A DNA stretch of 64,000 bases, taken from positions 1 to 64,000 of the forward strand of contig NZ_KB894817.1 of NCBI RefSeq assembly GCF_000374645.1, given 5' to 3'. Shown here in pieces: positions 8,591-16,330 of the stretch. Under the pieces are notes generated by a model, which was not told the DNA's origin, did no database searches, and saw nothing but the letters and a program-made list of their open reading frames with translations. The first letter of the stretch is position 1; each line of letters starts with the position of its first letter. This DNA is from Arhodomonas aquaeolei DSM 8974. Lineage in GTDB: Bacteria; Pseudomonadota; Gammaproteobacteria; Nitrococcales; Nitrococcaceae. Both the position numbers and the translations under genes were made by a program.

Positions 8591-9571
8591 TCAGCCGTCG
8601 CACGCCTCGGCGGCGTCGATGAGGTCGCCACCGATCTGCGAGCGGAACTGGTTCCAGACCGGCTTCATCGCCTTGACCCACTGCTCGCGCTGATCGTCGG
8701 AGAGGTCGATCACCTCGCTCTCACCGGAGTCGATGACCTTCTGCTTGGCCTCCTGGTTGAGCTCATTGGCGAGGCTGTTGCCGTACTCCAGCGCCTCGTT
8801 CATGGACTCGCGGATCACCTTGCGGCTCTCCTCGTCGAGGCTGTTCCAGAAGCTGGTGGAGGTCACCACCATGTAGCCGAGATAGCCGTGGTTGGACTCG
8901 GTGATGTAGGGCTGCACCTCGTAGAACTTCTGGGTGTAGATGTTCGACCAGGTGTTCTCCTGACCGTCGATGGCCTCGGTCTGCAGCAGGGTGAAGACCT
9001 CAGAGAAGGGCTTCTTCACCGGGGCGGCGTCAACAGCCTTGAACTGCGCGGCCAGCACGTCGGAGGACATGATCCGGAACTTCTTGCCGGCGGCGTCCCC
9101 GGGGGTGCGCAGCGGATCGCTCGCGGAGAGCTGCTTCATGCCGTTGTGCTGGTAGCCGAGGCCGATGATGCCCTTGTCCTTCATGTGGTCGAGCAGCATC
9201 CGGCCCTTGTCGCTCTTCTGGAAGCAGCTCACGGCATCGATGTTCTCGAACAGGAACGGCAGGTCGAAGACCTGGAGGCGGTCGGTGTAGCGGGAGAACT
9301 TCGACAGCGCCGGCGCGGCCATCTGCACGTCGCCGAGCTGCATGGCCTGCAGCACCTTGTTGTCGTTGTAGAGCTGCGAGTTCGGGTAGACCTCGACCTG
9401 CACCTTGTCGCCGATGCGCTCCTCGACGAGCTTCTCGAAGCGCTGGGCCATCTTGCCCTTGGGGGTGTTCTCCGCGACCACGTGGGAGAACTTCAGGGTC
9501 ACCGGCGCGGCGAAGGCGCTGGCGGAGGTCAGGGCGAGGGCGGCACCGATTGCCAGGGCGGAAAGTCGCAT
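8591..9571 (-). CDS. dctP: TRAP C4-dicarboxylate-binding protein DctP
   Basis: This 326-residue periplasmic protein has a clear signal peptide (hydrophobic LSALAIGAALALTSASAFA, cleavage after AFA). The mature protein starts APVTLKFSHVVAENTPKGK, almost identical to the known DctP of Rhodobacter capsulatus. The Arg that binds the substrate carboxylate lies in the segment KKFRIMSSDVLAAQFKAV. It captures malate, succinate or fumarate and delivers them to DctQM. Two Cys residues (in VSCFQKS and at the C-terminal EACDG) could pair. The gene is the first of the operon and is preceded by a -24/-12 promoter, as expected for control by DctD. Confidence 0.95.
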   Translation of the reverse strand: MRLSALAIGAALALTSASAFAAPVTLKFSHVVAENTPKGKMAQRFEKLVEERIGDKVQVEVYPNSQLYNDNKVLQAMQLGDVQMAAPALSKFSRYTDRLQVFDLPFLFENIDAVSCFQKSDKGRMLLDHMKDKGIIGLGYQHNGMKQLSASDPLRTPGDAAGKKFRIMSSDVLAAQFKAVDAAPVKKPFSEVFTLLQTEAIDGQENTWSNIYTQKFYEVQPYITESNHGYLGYMVVTSTSFWNSLDEESRKVIRESMNEALEYGNSLANELNQEAKQKVIDSGESEVIDLSDDQREQWVKAMKPVWNQFRSQIGGDLIDAAEACDG

Positions 9572-9646
9572 GGGGATGCTCCTCCGTCGTTGTGTCGTGT
9601 CGATTTCATATGTGACGCAGCCTCACAGGGCTGGTGCCTGTGCGGC

Positions 9647-9662
9647 AGCAGAAACCGTGCCA
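9647..9662 (-). promoter_or_regulatory. Sigma-54 (-24/-12) promoter of dctPQM
   Basis: On the minus strand the sequence reads TGGCACGGTTTCTGCT. It matches the RpoN consensus TGGCACG-N4-TTGC with the invariant GG and GC exactly 12 bases apart and a single mismatch in the -12 box. It lies 76 bases upstream of the dctP start codon, and a sigma-54 enhancer-binding regulator (DctD) is encoded directly upstream. Confidence 0.85.
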
Positions 9663-9747
9663 AGCTTAAAGACTGCCCCTGCACATCCGGTGAGAACGTC
9701 GGCGTGACGCTGCGCGGGTATTGTCGCCCGTGTCTGCCAGTCACCGG

Positions 9748-9760
9748 TAACATCCTGTTA
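9748..9760 (-). promoter_or_regulatory. Candidate IHF site between activator boxes and promoter
   Basis: The minus strand reads TAACAGGATGTTA. This matches the IHF consensus WATCARNNNNTTR at all but one position, and a short A/T-rich run (TTATTAAAAAGGA) flanks it in otherwise GC-rich DNA. It lies about 90 bases upstream of the sigma-54 promoter and 110 bases downstream of the putative DctD boxes, the usual position for DNA bending at RpoN promoters. The segment is also a short palindrome (TAACA/TGTTA). Confidence 0.5.
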
Positions 9761-9866
9761 TTAAAAAGGATTTCTGGGCGGGGTGGCGGTCTCCGCGGGC
9801 ATCGGGACGATGACGCGCGAGCGGGGCGCTGGGAGGTCGCCGTGACCCCGCCCGGCCGGGGTACCG

Positions 9867-9885
9867 GTGGCGGGTTCCCGCACAC
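9867..9885. promoter_or_regulatory. Putative DctD upstream activating site 1
   Basis: GTGGCGGGTTCCCGCACAC is an interrupted palindrome (half sites GCGG and CCGC) that repeats, with only two substitutions, at 9901-9919. The form resembles the GTGCGG/CCGCAC inverted repeats I recall for DctD at rhizobial dctA. It lies about 205 bases upstream of the dctP -24/-12 promoter. Confidence 0.6.
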
Positions 9886-9900
9886 TTCGGTGTGTTCTGG

Positions 9901-9919
9901 GTGGCGGTTTTCCGCACAC
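9901..9919. promoter_or_regulatory. Putative DctD upstream activating site 2
   Basis: GTGGCGGTTTTCCGCACAC is the second copy of the palindrome, 34 bases centre to centre from the first, so both sites lie on a similar face of the helix after roughly three turns. It begins 11 bases after the dctD stop codon. Paired sites suit cooperative binding by a sigma-54 activator. The same core on the other strand (GCGGAAAACCGCCAC) recurs inside dctB. Confidence 0.6.
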
Positions 9920-9930
9920 CCGTGGGATGG

Positions 9931-11296
<1,366 letters not shown>

Positions 11297-11304
<8 letters not shown>

Positions 11305-13522
11305 CGCTGGCGTCCTCCGTGGTTCGTGGCAGCGTCACGGTGAAGACCGCGCCGCCGGCCGGGTCGTTGTCAGCATGCATCGTGCCACCCATCTCCTCGA
11401 TGATCCGCGCGGAGATCGACAGGCCGAGGCCGAGGCCCTGACCGGTGTCCTTGGTGGTGAAGAAGGTCTCGAAGATCTGGGCGAGGTGCTCGTCGTCGAT
11501 CCCCGGGCCGGTGTCGCGCACCCGCGCCTCGATCCAGTCGTCGCCGGCGCTCAGGGTGACGTGCACCTCGCGCCGTTCGGTCTCCGCCATCGCCTGGGTT
11601 GCGTTGCCGATGAGGTTAACGAACACCTGTTCCAGACGGACGGTGTCGCCCAGGCAGTACAGTGGCTCGGTGTCCCAGTGGCGGAAAACCGCCACCTCTT
11701 CCCGGGAGAGCTGCGGGTCGAGCAGCGCGAGCGCGTCGTCCACCGCCGCGGGCACGGACACCGCCACCGGTGTGCCGGTGCTCTTGCGCGAGAAGAGCTT
11801 GAGCTGGTTGACGATGCGCGCCATCCGCCCGGTGAGGTCGGAGATCAGCGACAGGTTGCCGCGGGCGTCGTCCTCGCGGCCGTGGTCCAGCAGCAGCCGG
11901 GCGTTGTCCGCGTAGGCGCGGATCGCGGTCAGCGGCTGGTTGATCTCGTGGTTGATGCCGGCCGCGAGCTGGCCGATGGCGGCGAGCTTGGCGGCCTGCA
12001 CGAGCTCGTCGCGGGTGCGGGTCAGCGCGGCCTCGGTGCGCCGGTGCTCCTCGATTTCGCGGCTGAGGCGGCGGTTGGTGGCGAGCAGGTCGCGGGTGCG
12101 CTCGCTGACGCGCTGCTCGAGCTGGTCGTGGGCCTCGCGCAGGGCGCGCTCGCCGGCCTTGCGCTCGCTGAGGTCGTGGAGGGTGACCAGGTAGCGCCGG
12201 CCTTCGGGCAGGTCCATTGCGGAGACGGCGACCTCCAGCGGCAGGTCCGAGCCGTCGCCGTGGTGGGCGGAGACCTCCAGCAGCGGCGGGGTCGCGGTCT
12301 CCGCCGCCATCCGCAGGCCCTGCTCCAGGGTGCGCCGGTCGCCGCCGTCGAACAGTCCGGTCAGCGGGTCGCCGGAGACGGAGTCGCTGATGCGGCCGAG
12401 AAGTGTCTCGGCGGTGGGGTTGAGCGAGGCGATGCGCCCGTCCGCGGTCAGGGTCACGAGCCCGGCGCGGGTGTTGTCGATGATGGCGCGCACCCGCTCG
12501 GCGTTGGCCGCCGCGGCCTCCATGCTGGCCTGCTCGAAGCGCCGGCGCTCGGCGAGCCGTGCCCGCCGCTGGGCGAATACGCCCGCGGCCAGCGCGATGG
12601 CGAACAGGCTCGCCGCGGCGAGCAGCACCGAGCGCACGATCTGCTCGTAGACCGGCGCCGTGTCCGCCATCACGTGGACGCGCCAGCCCGCCGTGGGCAT
12701 GCCCCGCTCCTGGCGCAGGAAGCGCCCGTCGTCGCCGAGGTCCACCAGGGCGCCGCCCCCGGTCAGCGCGGTGGTGGAGTCCCGTTCCAGCGGCGTGAGC
12801 GAGCGCCCGGGGTAGCGCTGGGTCGACTCGATGCGCCGGCGCTGGGGGGCGGTGAGCGGGTGCAGCGTCTTGAATCGCCAGCCCGGCTCGGTGGACAGGA
12901 AGATGACGCCCGCCGGGTCGGTGACGATGAACTCCCGGCCGCTGCCGCCGCGTTCGCGCTCCAGCGGGGCCAGCGGCACCTTCACCACCACCACGCCCAG
13001 GACCTCGTCGCCGCGGCCCACCGGGGAGGCGAAATAGTAGCCGCGCCGGTTCGAGGTGATGCCCAGCGCGTAGAAGCGCCCGAGCCGTCCCTTAACGGCC
13101 TGCTGGTAGTACGGCCGGAAGCTGTAATTGTCGCCGATGAAGGAATCGGTGTCGTCGAAATTGCTTGCCGCCACCGTCAGGCCATCCTCGTCGAGCAGAT
13201 AGATGGCCGCGGCGTTGGAGACGTTCGCGGCGAGCTGGAGGTAGCGGTTGACCGAGTGCCAGGCGTCGGCGTCCGCGGGGTTGCGGAGCAGGCGCTGGAG
13301 CCGGCTGTCGTCGGCGAGCAGCGAGGGGAGGTACTCGAACTTCTCGAGTTCGCGGCGGACGTTGGCGATGTAGAGCCGCAGGTCGTTGGCGCTCTGCGTG
13401 CGCAGCCCGGCGTAGGCGGATTCCCGCGCGAGCCACCAGGTGCCCGTGAGTACGGTGGCGGCCACCGCGAGCGCCGTTGCGGCCACGAGGGCGCGTATCC
13501 GCCAGCGGCGGCTGCGGGGCAT
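11297..13522 (-). CDS. dctB: C4-dicarboxylate sensor histidine kinase DctB
   Basis: The protein has about 741 residues from the ATG at 13522. A first membrane helix (LVAATALAVAATVLTGTWWL) leads into a large periplasmic dCache-type sensor domain. A second membrane helix, a coiled-coil linker, a PAS domain (IIDNTRAGLVTLTADGR), the HisKA box (INHEINQPLTAIRAY) and a HATPase with DTGPGID and GLGLGLSIS follow. It phosphorylates DctD. Upstream GTG codons at 13552 and 13558 and an ATG at 13642 are also open. The chosen start puts a short basic cytoplasmic end before the first helix, but none has a strong ribosome site, so the N-terminus is uncertain. Confidence 0.88.
11678..11695. promoter_or_regulatory. 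Perfect palindrome matching the DctD boxes, inside dctB
   Basis: GTGGCGGAAAACCGCCAC is a perfect 18-base inverted repeat within the kinase-domain coding part of dctB (encoding VAVFRH). Fifteen consecutive bases, GCGGAAAACCGCCAC, are identical to the complement of the putative activating site at 9901-9919. It may be a third, distant DctD site or an autoregulatory site, or coincidence imposed by GC-rich codons. No function is shown. Confidence 0.35.
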
Positions 13523-13855
13523 CGGTTCGGGGATTGCGGCTCGGCTCGTCACGGTCACCTGGCACAGTGTACTGATCTTCTCCGGGGGCGTGTCACGCGC
13601 AGGATGCCCGGTGTGCCCCCGGTCGAGTTGATCGTCGCTCACGTGCAGGCGATTCTGCCGTCCCCTGCCGCATGCGGAGGGCGGTGCTGGTAGACTGTTC
13701 CCGGTAGGGGATCCGGAGCCGAAAGATCTGGACGAGATGTGGGCCGAAAGGCTGTTCGGACAGTCGAACGGTCAGTTGCCCGTCAGTAGCAACATCCCGG
13801 GCCCCGACTATCGCTATGAGCGGACTCACCACGGAAGGCAGCAGAGGGTGACACC
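13523..13855. other. Intergenic stretch upstream of dctB and of a small membrane protein
   Basis: This 333-base region should hold the promoters of dctBD (leftward) and of the small gene at 13856 (rightward). I could not identify a convincing -35/-10 pair, operator or RNA element. The left third may be coding if dctB starts further upstream. Short open frames here (for example from the ATG at 13737) overlap the next gene and show no family resemblance. Confidence 0.4.
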
Positions 13856-14068
13856 ATGGAAGCGTTGTTCTCGACCGTCGTCATCGCGACGAGCGTCTGG
13901 GTTCTAATCGATGCCAGGACCATCGGTGTGGAGAAGGGCCAGCTAAGCGGCCTGGCGGACATTGGTCCCTGGGGATGGTTCTTTGTCTGCCTGTTCCTCT
14001 GGATCGTCGGGTTCCCCTATTATCTCGCGAAGCGCCCTGAACTGAAGCGCATCAACGGCAAGGACTGA
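13856..14068 (+). CDS. Small two-helix membrane protein, conserved type, function unknown
   Basis: The 70-residue protein has one hydrophobic segment at the N-terminus (LFSTVVIATSVWVLIDA) and a second near the middle (WGWFFVCLFLWIVGFPYYLA), separated by the polar stretch RTIGVEKGQLSGLADIGP. I recognise this arrangement, with a W/G/F-rich second helix ending PYYLAKR, from small uncharacterised bacterial membrane proteins, but I know no function for it. A purine-rich ribosome site (AGAGGG) precedes the ATG. The next gene encodes another unknown membrane protein and lies 62 bases downstream on the same strand. Confidence 0.65.
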   Translation: MEALFSTVVIATSVWVLIDARTIGVEKGQLSGLADIGPWGWFFVCLFLWIVGFPYYLAKRPELKRINGKD

Positions 14069-14130
14069 CACCAGCCCCGGGCTACGGGAACGCTTCCCCT
14101 GGGAGCGCGCGGACAATGGAGGTGGAAGCC

Positions 14131-14706
14131 ATGGAATGTCCGGCATGCGGCTACGTCCGGCAGGAAACGGATGACGCCCCGGACTGGCAGTGCCCCAACT
14201 GCAAGCGGGCGTACAACAAGATCGGTGGTGGCCATAAGGAATACTCGGACGTCGACGTGCCGCAGCGCGGGCGCGTCCCGCATCGGGGTCACGGCGGGCG
14301 GACGTCCGCCTCCATCGGGGCTCCGAACAACGCGCTGGCCATCCAGCTGATAGGTCTTATCGGCTCAGCCCTCCTGATCATCGGTCCATTTGCGCCGTTC
14401 ATCAGCGCCCCGTTCATCGGAAGCATCACCCTGTTCAAGGGTGGCGAGGGTGACGGCATCTTCATCCTGGGGTTCGGCCTGATCGCCCTGCTCTTCAGTT
14501 TTACCCGGCGCTACACCGCAGTCGCAGTGGCCGGGTGTCTCTCCGGCGCCTTGTTGGTCTTCACCTTTATCAACACGCGGATGAAGCTGAACGAGGTCAG
14601 CGACAACCCGTTCCTGGAAGCCGTGTCATTCCAGTGGGGGGGCGCACTCATCGTGCTGGGCGTCATCCTGACCATCGCGCCGGCGGTGATGGTGCGGCAG
14701 CGGTAA
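14131..14706 (+). CDS. Zinc-ribbon membrane protein, function unknown
   Basis: The 191-residue protein starts with a short zinc ribbon (MECPACGYVRQE and QCPNCKRAY give CxxC...CxxC within the first 32 residues). A polar His/Arg/Gly linker and four hydrophobic segments (about 70-180) follow. The ATG at 14131 is chosen because GGAGG at 14119-14123 is a well-placed ribosome site, whereas the ATG at 14116 overlaps that site. The layout (one metal-binding knuckle on the cytoplasmic face plus a small helical bundle) is common among uncharacterised bacterial proteins. I do not recognise the family. It sits directly before the TAC module but is separated from it by 167 bases. Confidence 0.6.
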   Translation: MECPACGYVRQETDDAPDWQCPNCKRAYNKIGGGHKEYSDVDVPQRGRVPHRGHGGRTSASIGAPNNALAIQLIGLIGSALLIIGPFAPFISAPFIGSITLFKGGEGDGIFILGFGLIALLFSFTRRYTAVAVAGCLSGALLVFTFINTRMKLNEVSDNPFLEAVSFQWGGALIVLGVILTIAPAVMVRQR

Positions 14707-14849
14707 GGAGGCATCGGGGCCAGCGTTGTAGGGGCTCAATGTGAGTGAGAGCCAGGCCGAGGCTGGGAGCAATGTCTGCTCGTGTGGGTCCGGAACCGTG
14801 CCACAGTTCTCGCTAGAGAGGCGTTGATAGAGACTCGTATGGACCTGTC

Positions 14850-14865
14850 TTAACCTAAGAGTTAA
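14850..14865. promoter_or_regulatory. Putative antitoxin operator of the TAC operon
   Basis: TTAAC-N6-GTTAA is a perfect inverted repeat in an A/T-rich spot, ending eight bases before the toxin start codon. Antitoxins of this XRE type normally bind such palindromes at their own promoter. The six-base spacer is the same as that described for the HigA box of the Mycobacterium tuberculosis TAC operon. A possible -35 (TTGATA, 14824-14829) lies upstream, but no good -10 is seen. Confidence 0.45.
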
Positions 14866-14873
14866 CATCGGTT

Positions 14874-15281
14874 GTGCGGTTAGCGATCGTATACAGGGAT
14901 AAGTGGAGCATCGTCGCACCTATGGGCACTAACGGAGAGTGTCCGGTGCTCGATTATATGGAGGGGCTGGGCGATGAGTTCCAGTCAGCCGTTGATGGAA
15001 TGGTCGCGCTACTTGCCCATATCGCCCAGGATCCCAAAGGTCCCAGGGAGCTTCCCGACAAGCTGTGCCACCAGGTCGGGGATCATCTGTGGCAGTTTAC
15101 GAAGGGGAGGCTTCGCCTGATCTGGTTCTATGATGGGGGTCGTGTCGTAGTTTGCGCCCATGCTTACTTCAAGAAGTCTCAGAAGACCCCGAATCGCGAA
15201 CTGGAGGCTGCGTGCAAAGTTCGTGAAGCTTACCTTGCTGCCAGGGAAAGAGGAGAATTGATGTATGAGCGCGACGAGTGA
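14874..15281 (+). CDS. RelE/HigB-like (Gp49 type) toxin of a TAC module
   Basis: The 135-residue protein starts at a GTG at 14874 and has the layout of Gp49/HigB-type toxins. Recognisable parts are a GECPVLDYMEGL segment near the N-terminus, the strand pair LWQFTKGRLRLIWFY and the signature HAYFKKSQKTP followed by a C-terminal helix. Family members are ribosome-dependent mRNA endonucleases. The gene precedes and overlaps the antitoxin gene by 17 bases, the toxin-first order of higBA. No strong ribosome site is visible, so toxin output may be low relative to antitoxin, or the start may lie at the ATG of MGTNGEC. Its GC content is lower than that of the flanking genes. Confidence 0.8.
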   Translation: MRLAIVYRDKWSIVAPMGTNGECPVLDYMEGLGDEFQSAVDGMVALLAHIAQDPKGPRELPDKLCHQVGDHLWQFTKGRLRLIWFYDGGRVVVCAHAYFKKSQKTPNRELEAACKVREAYLAARERGELMYERDE

Positions 15282-15681
15282 GCGATTCAATAGGCTACTT
15301 GACCGCGCGAAGAGCAGTGGTGCGCTGCAGGCCGAGCGTGCAAAGCTTGACTATGCGGTGTCGCTCAACAACCTTCTCAAGCGCCTTGGCCTCAAGCAGG
15401 CCGAGTTTGCGCGCCGAGCCGGGACTAGCCCTGCGTACATCACCAAGGTGCTCCGCGGCGATACCAATTTCACCATCGAAACCATGGTGAAGCTTGCAAA
15501 CGCCGCCGACGGTGAGTTGTGCCTGAAGGTCGCCCCCCGTCACTCCGATATCCGGTGGGTTGGAATTGTTCGAGGCGAGGGAAGGAGGCACCCTTACCCG
15601 TGGGCACATGAAGAGGGGCGCCGACGCTATACGACAGGTGATGATCATGAAGACGACCGAATCAACCCCGTTGCGGCTTGA
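15265..15681 (+). CDS. XRE-family antitoxin with C-terminal tail (HigA-like)
   Basis: The 138-residue protein contains a helix-turn-helix at about residues 34-80 (LGLKQAEFARRAGTSPAYIT is the recognition part). It should neutralise the toxin and repress the operon. After the domain (ending GELCLKVA) there is a tail of about 48 residues, polar but with exposed Trp98, Tyr111 and Trp113 (SDIRWVGIVRGE, HPYPWAHEE). HigA proteins without a partner chaperone usually lack this. In TAC systems such a tail is the chaperone-addiction segment bound by the SecB-like protein, and the next gene encodes just such a protein. The gene overlaps the toxin gene by 17 bases and the chaperone gene by 35. Confidence 0.8.
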   Translation: MSATSERFNRLLDRAKSSGALQAERAKLDYAVSLNNLLKRLGLKQAEFARRAGTSPAYITKVLRGDTNFTIETMVKLANAADGELCLKVAPRHSDIRWVGIVRGEGRRHPYPWAHEEGRRRYTTGDDHEDDRINPVAA

Positions 15682-16126
15682 AGATACGTTTTTCCCGGAG
15701 ATTGAGGTTAAAGCCAACCCCGAATTCTTCATGGGGCAGTGCGAGGAGGGTTTCTCGGTCGAGACGCGATGCACGATTTTCCCCGATGAGCAAAGGGCGA
15801 CCCGCTTTTCCTTGCAGCTACACTTGCGCGTTCTCGATCGGGACGAAGAGGCGCTCTCACCTTACCATGTTAATTTGACAGCGTTTGGGGGGTTCTCGGT
15901 CGATGATGAGTATGTGGAACATTTTCAGAGCTATGTGACTGCTGCGGTTAGCATTTTAGTCTCCTCTGCCCGAGAGCTCACGTTGCAGCTGACCGGGCGA
16001 GGGCCGGGGCCGTCCATTCAAATTCCCACTCTGAATCCAGGTGAAATTATTCACGATGCCGAAGTGGTTGAAATGGACCACGAAACGGCCAATTCCGGTA
16101 ATGACGGTGAGGAAAGGCGTGCGTAA
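15647..16126 (+). CDS. SecB-like chaperone of the TAC module
   Basis: The 159-residue protein has almost the length of E. coli SecB (155) and its key features. The beta-sheet core includes RFSLQLHLRVLDRDEEAL and NLTAFGGFSVDDEYV, and the helix VSILVSSARELTLQLTGRG aligns with the SecB segment LFPYARECITSMVSRG. It is followed by PSIQIPTLNP (SecB: PQLNLAPVNF) and an acidic C-terminus. A dedicated SecB-like protein encoded directly after a higBA-type pair is the definition of a toxin-antitoxin-chaperone system, in which the chaperone stabilises the antitoxin. The ATG at 15647 follows AGGTGA at good spacing. An upstream in-frame start at 15560 would add a poorly formed leader. Confidence 0.8.
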   Translation: MKTTESTPLRLEDTFFPEIEVKANPEFFMGQCEEGFSVETRCTIFPDEQRATRFSLQLHLRVLDRDEEALSPYHVNLTAFGGFSVDDEYVEHFQSYVTAAVSILVSSARELTLQLTGRGPGPSIQIPTLNPGEIIHDAEVVEMDHETANSGNDGEERRA

Positions 16127-16195
16127 TTGCCTACACAGGAATTTTTGTGGGGCCGGCTCACGGACTTGCCGATACCTCAATTCCAGACATTTAAT

Positions 16196-16218
16196 CCCGC
16201 CTTCCGGCGGGTTTTTTT
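16196..16218 (+). terminator. Intrinsic terminator of the TAC operon
   Basis: CCCGCC-TTCC-GGCGGG forms a perfect six-base-pair stem with a four-base loop and is followed at once by seven T residues. It lies 70 bases after the stop of the chaperone gene and is the clearest rho-independent terminator in the window. Confidence 0.9.
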
Positions 16219-16330
16219 CTCGTTACGGTTAGTGCGACGCTATTTGCGTACGCATTCTCGCGCTTGGCGTCATGTTCTAAGAAGCGAGGGGTATCCCTGC
16301 CAACCTTCCCTCCAAGGCACAGCCGGTGCT

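Noticed and set aside
9784-9801. Possible further DctD box (GTGGCGGTCTCCGC)
   Set aside because: The gap between half sites is three bases, not four, and the CACAC end is missing. A chance match in GC-rich DNA is likely.
9882-9895. CACAC-TTCG-GTGTG hairpin read as a terminator for dctD
   Set aside because: The stem is short and no T-run follows. It partly overlaps the first DctD-like box, which explains the CACAC end.
13737-13905. Short open frame of about 55 codons upstream of the 70-residue membrane protein
   Set aside because: It overlaps the start of the next gene, has no strong ribosome site and no recognisable sequence features.
14824-14853. Sigma-70 promoter (TTGATA/TCTTAA) for the TAC operon
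   Set aside because: Only three of six bases match the -10 consensus and the spacing is 18, so it is mentioned but not claimed as a feature.
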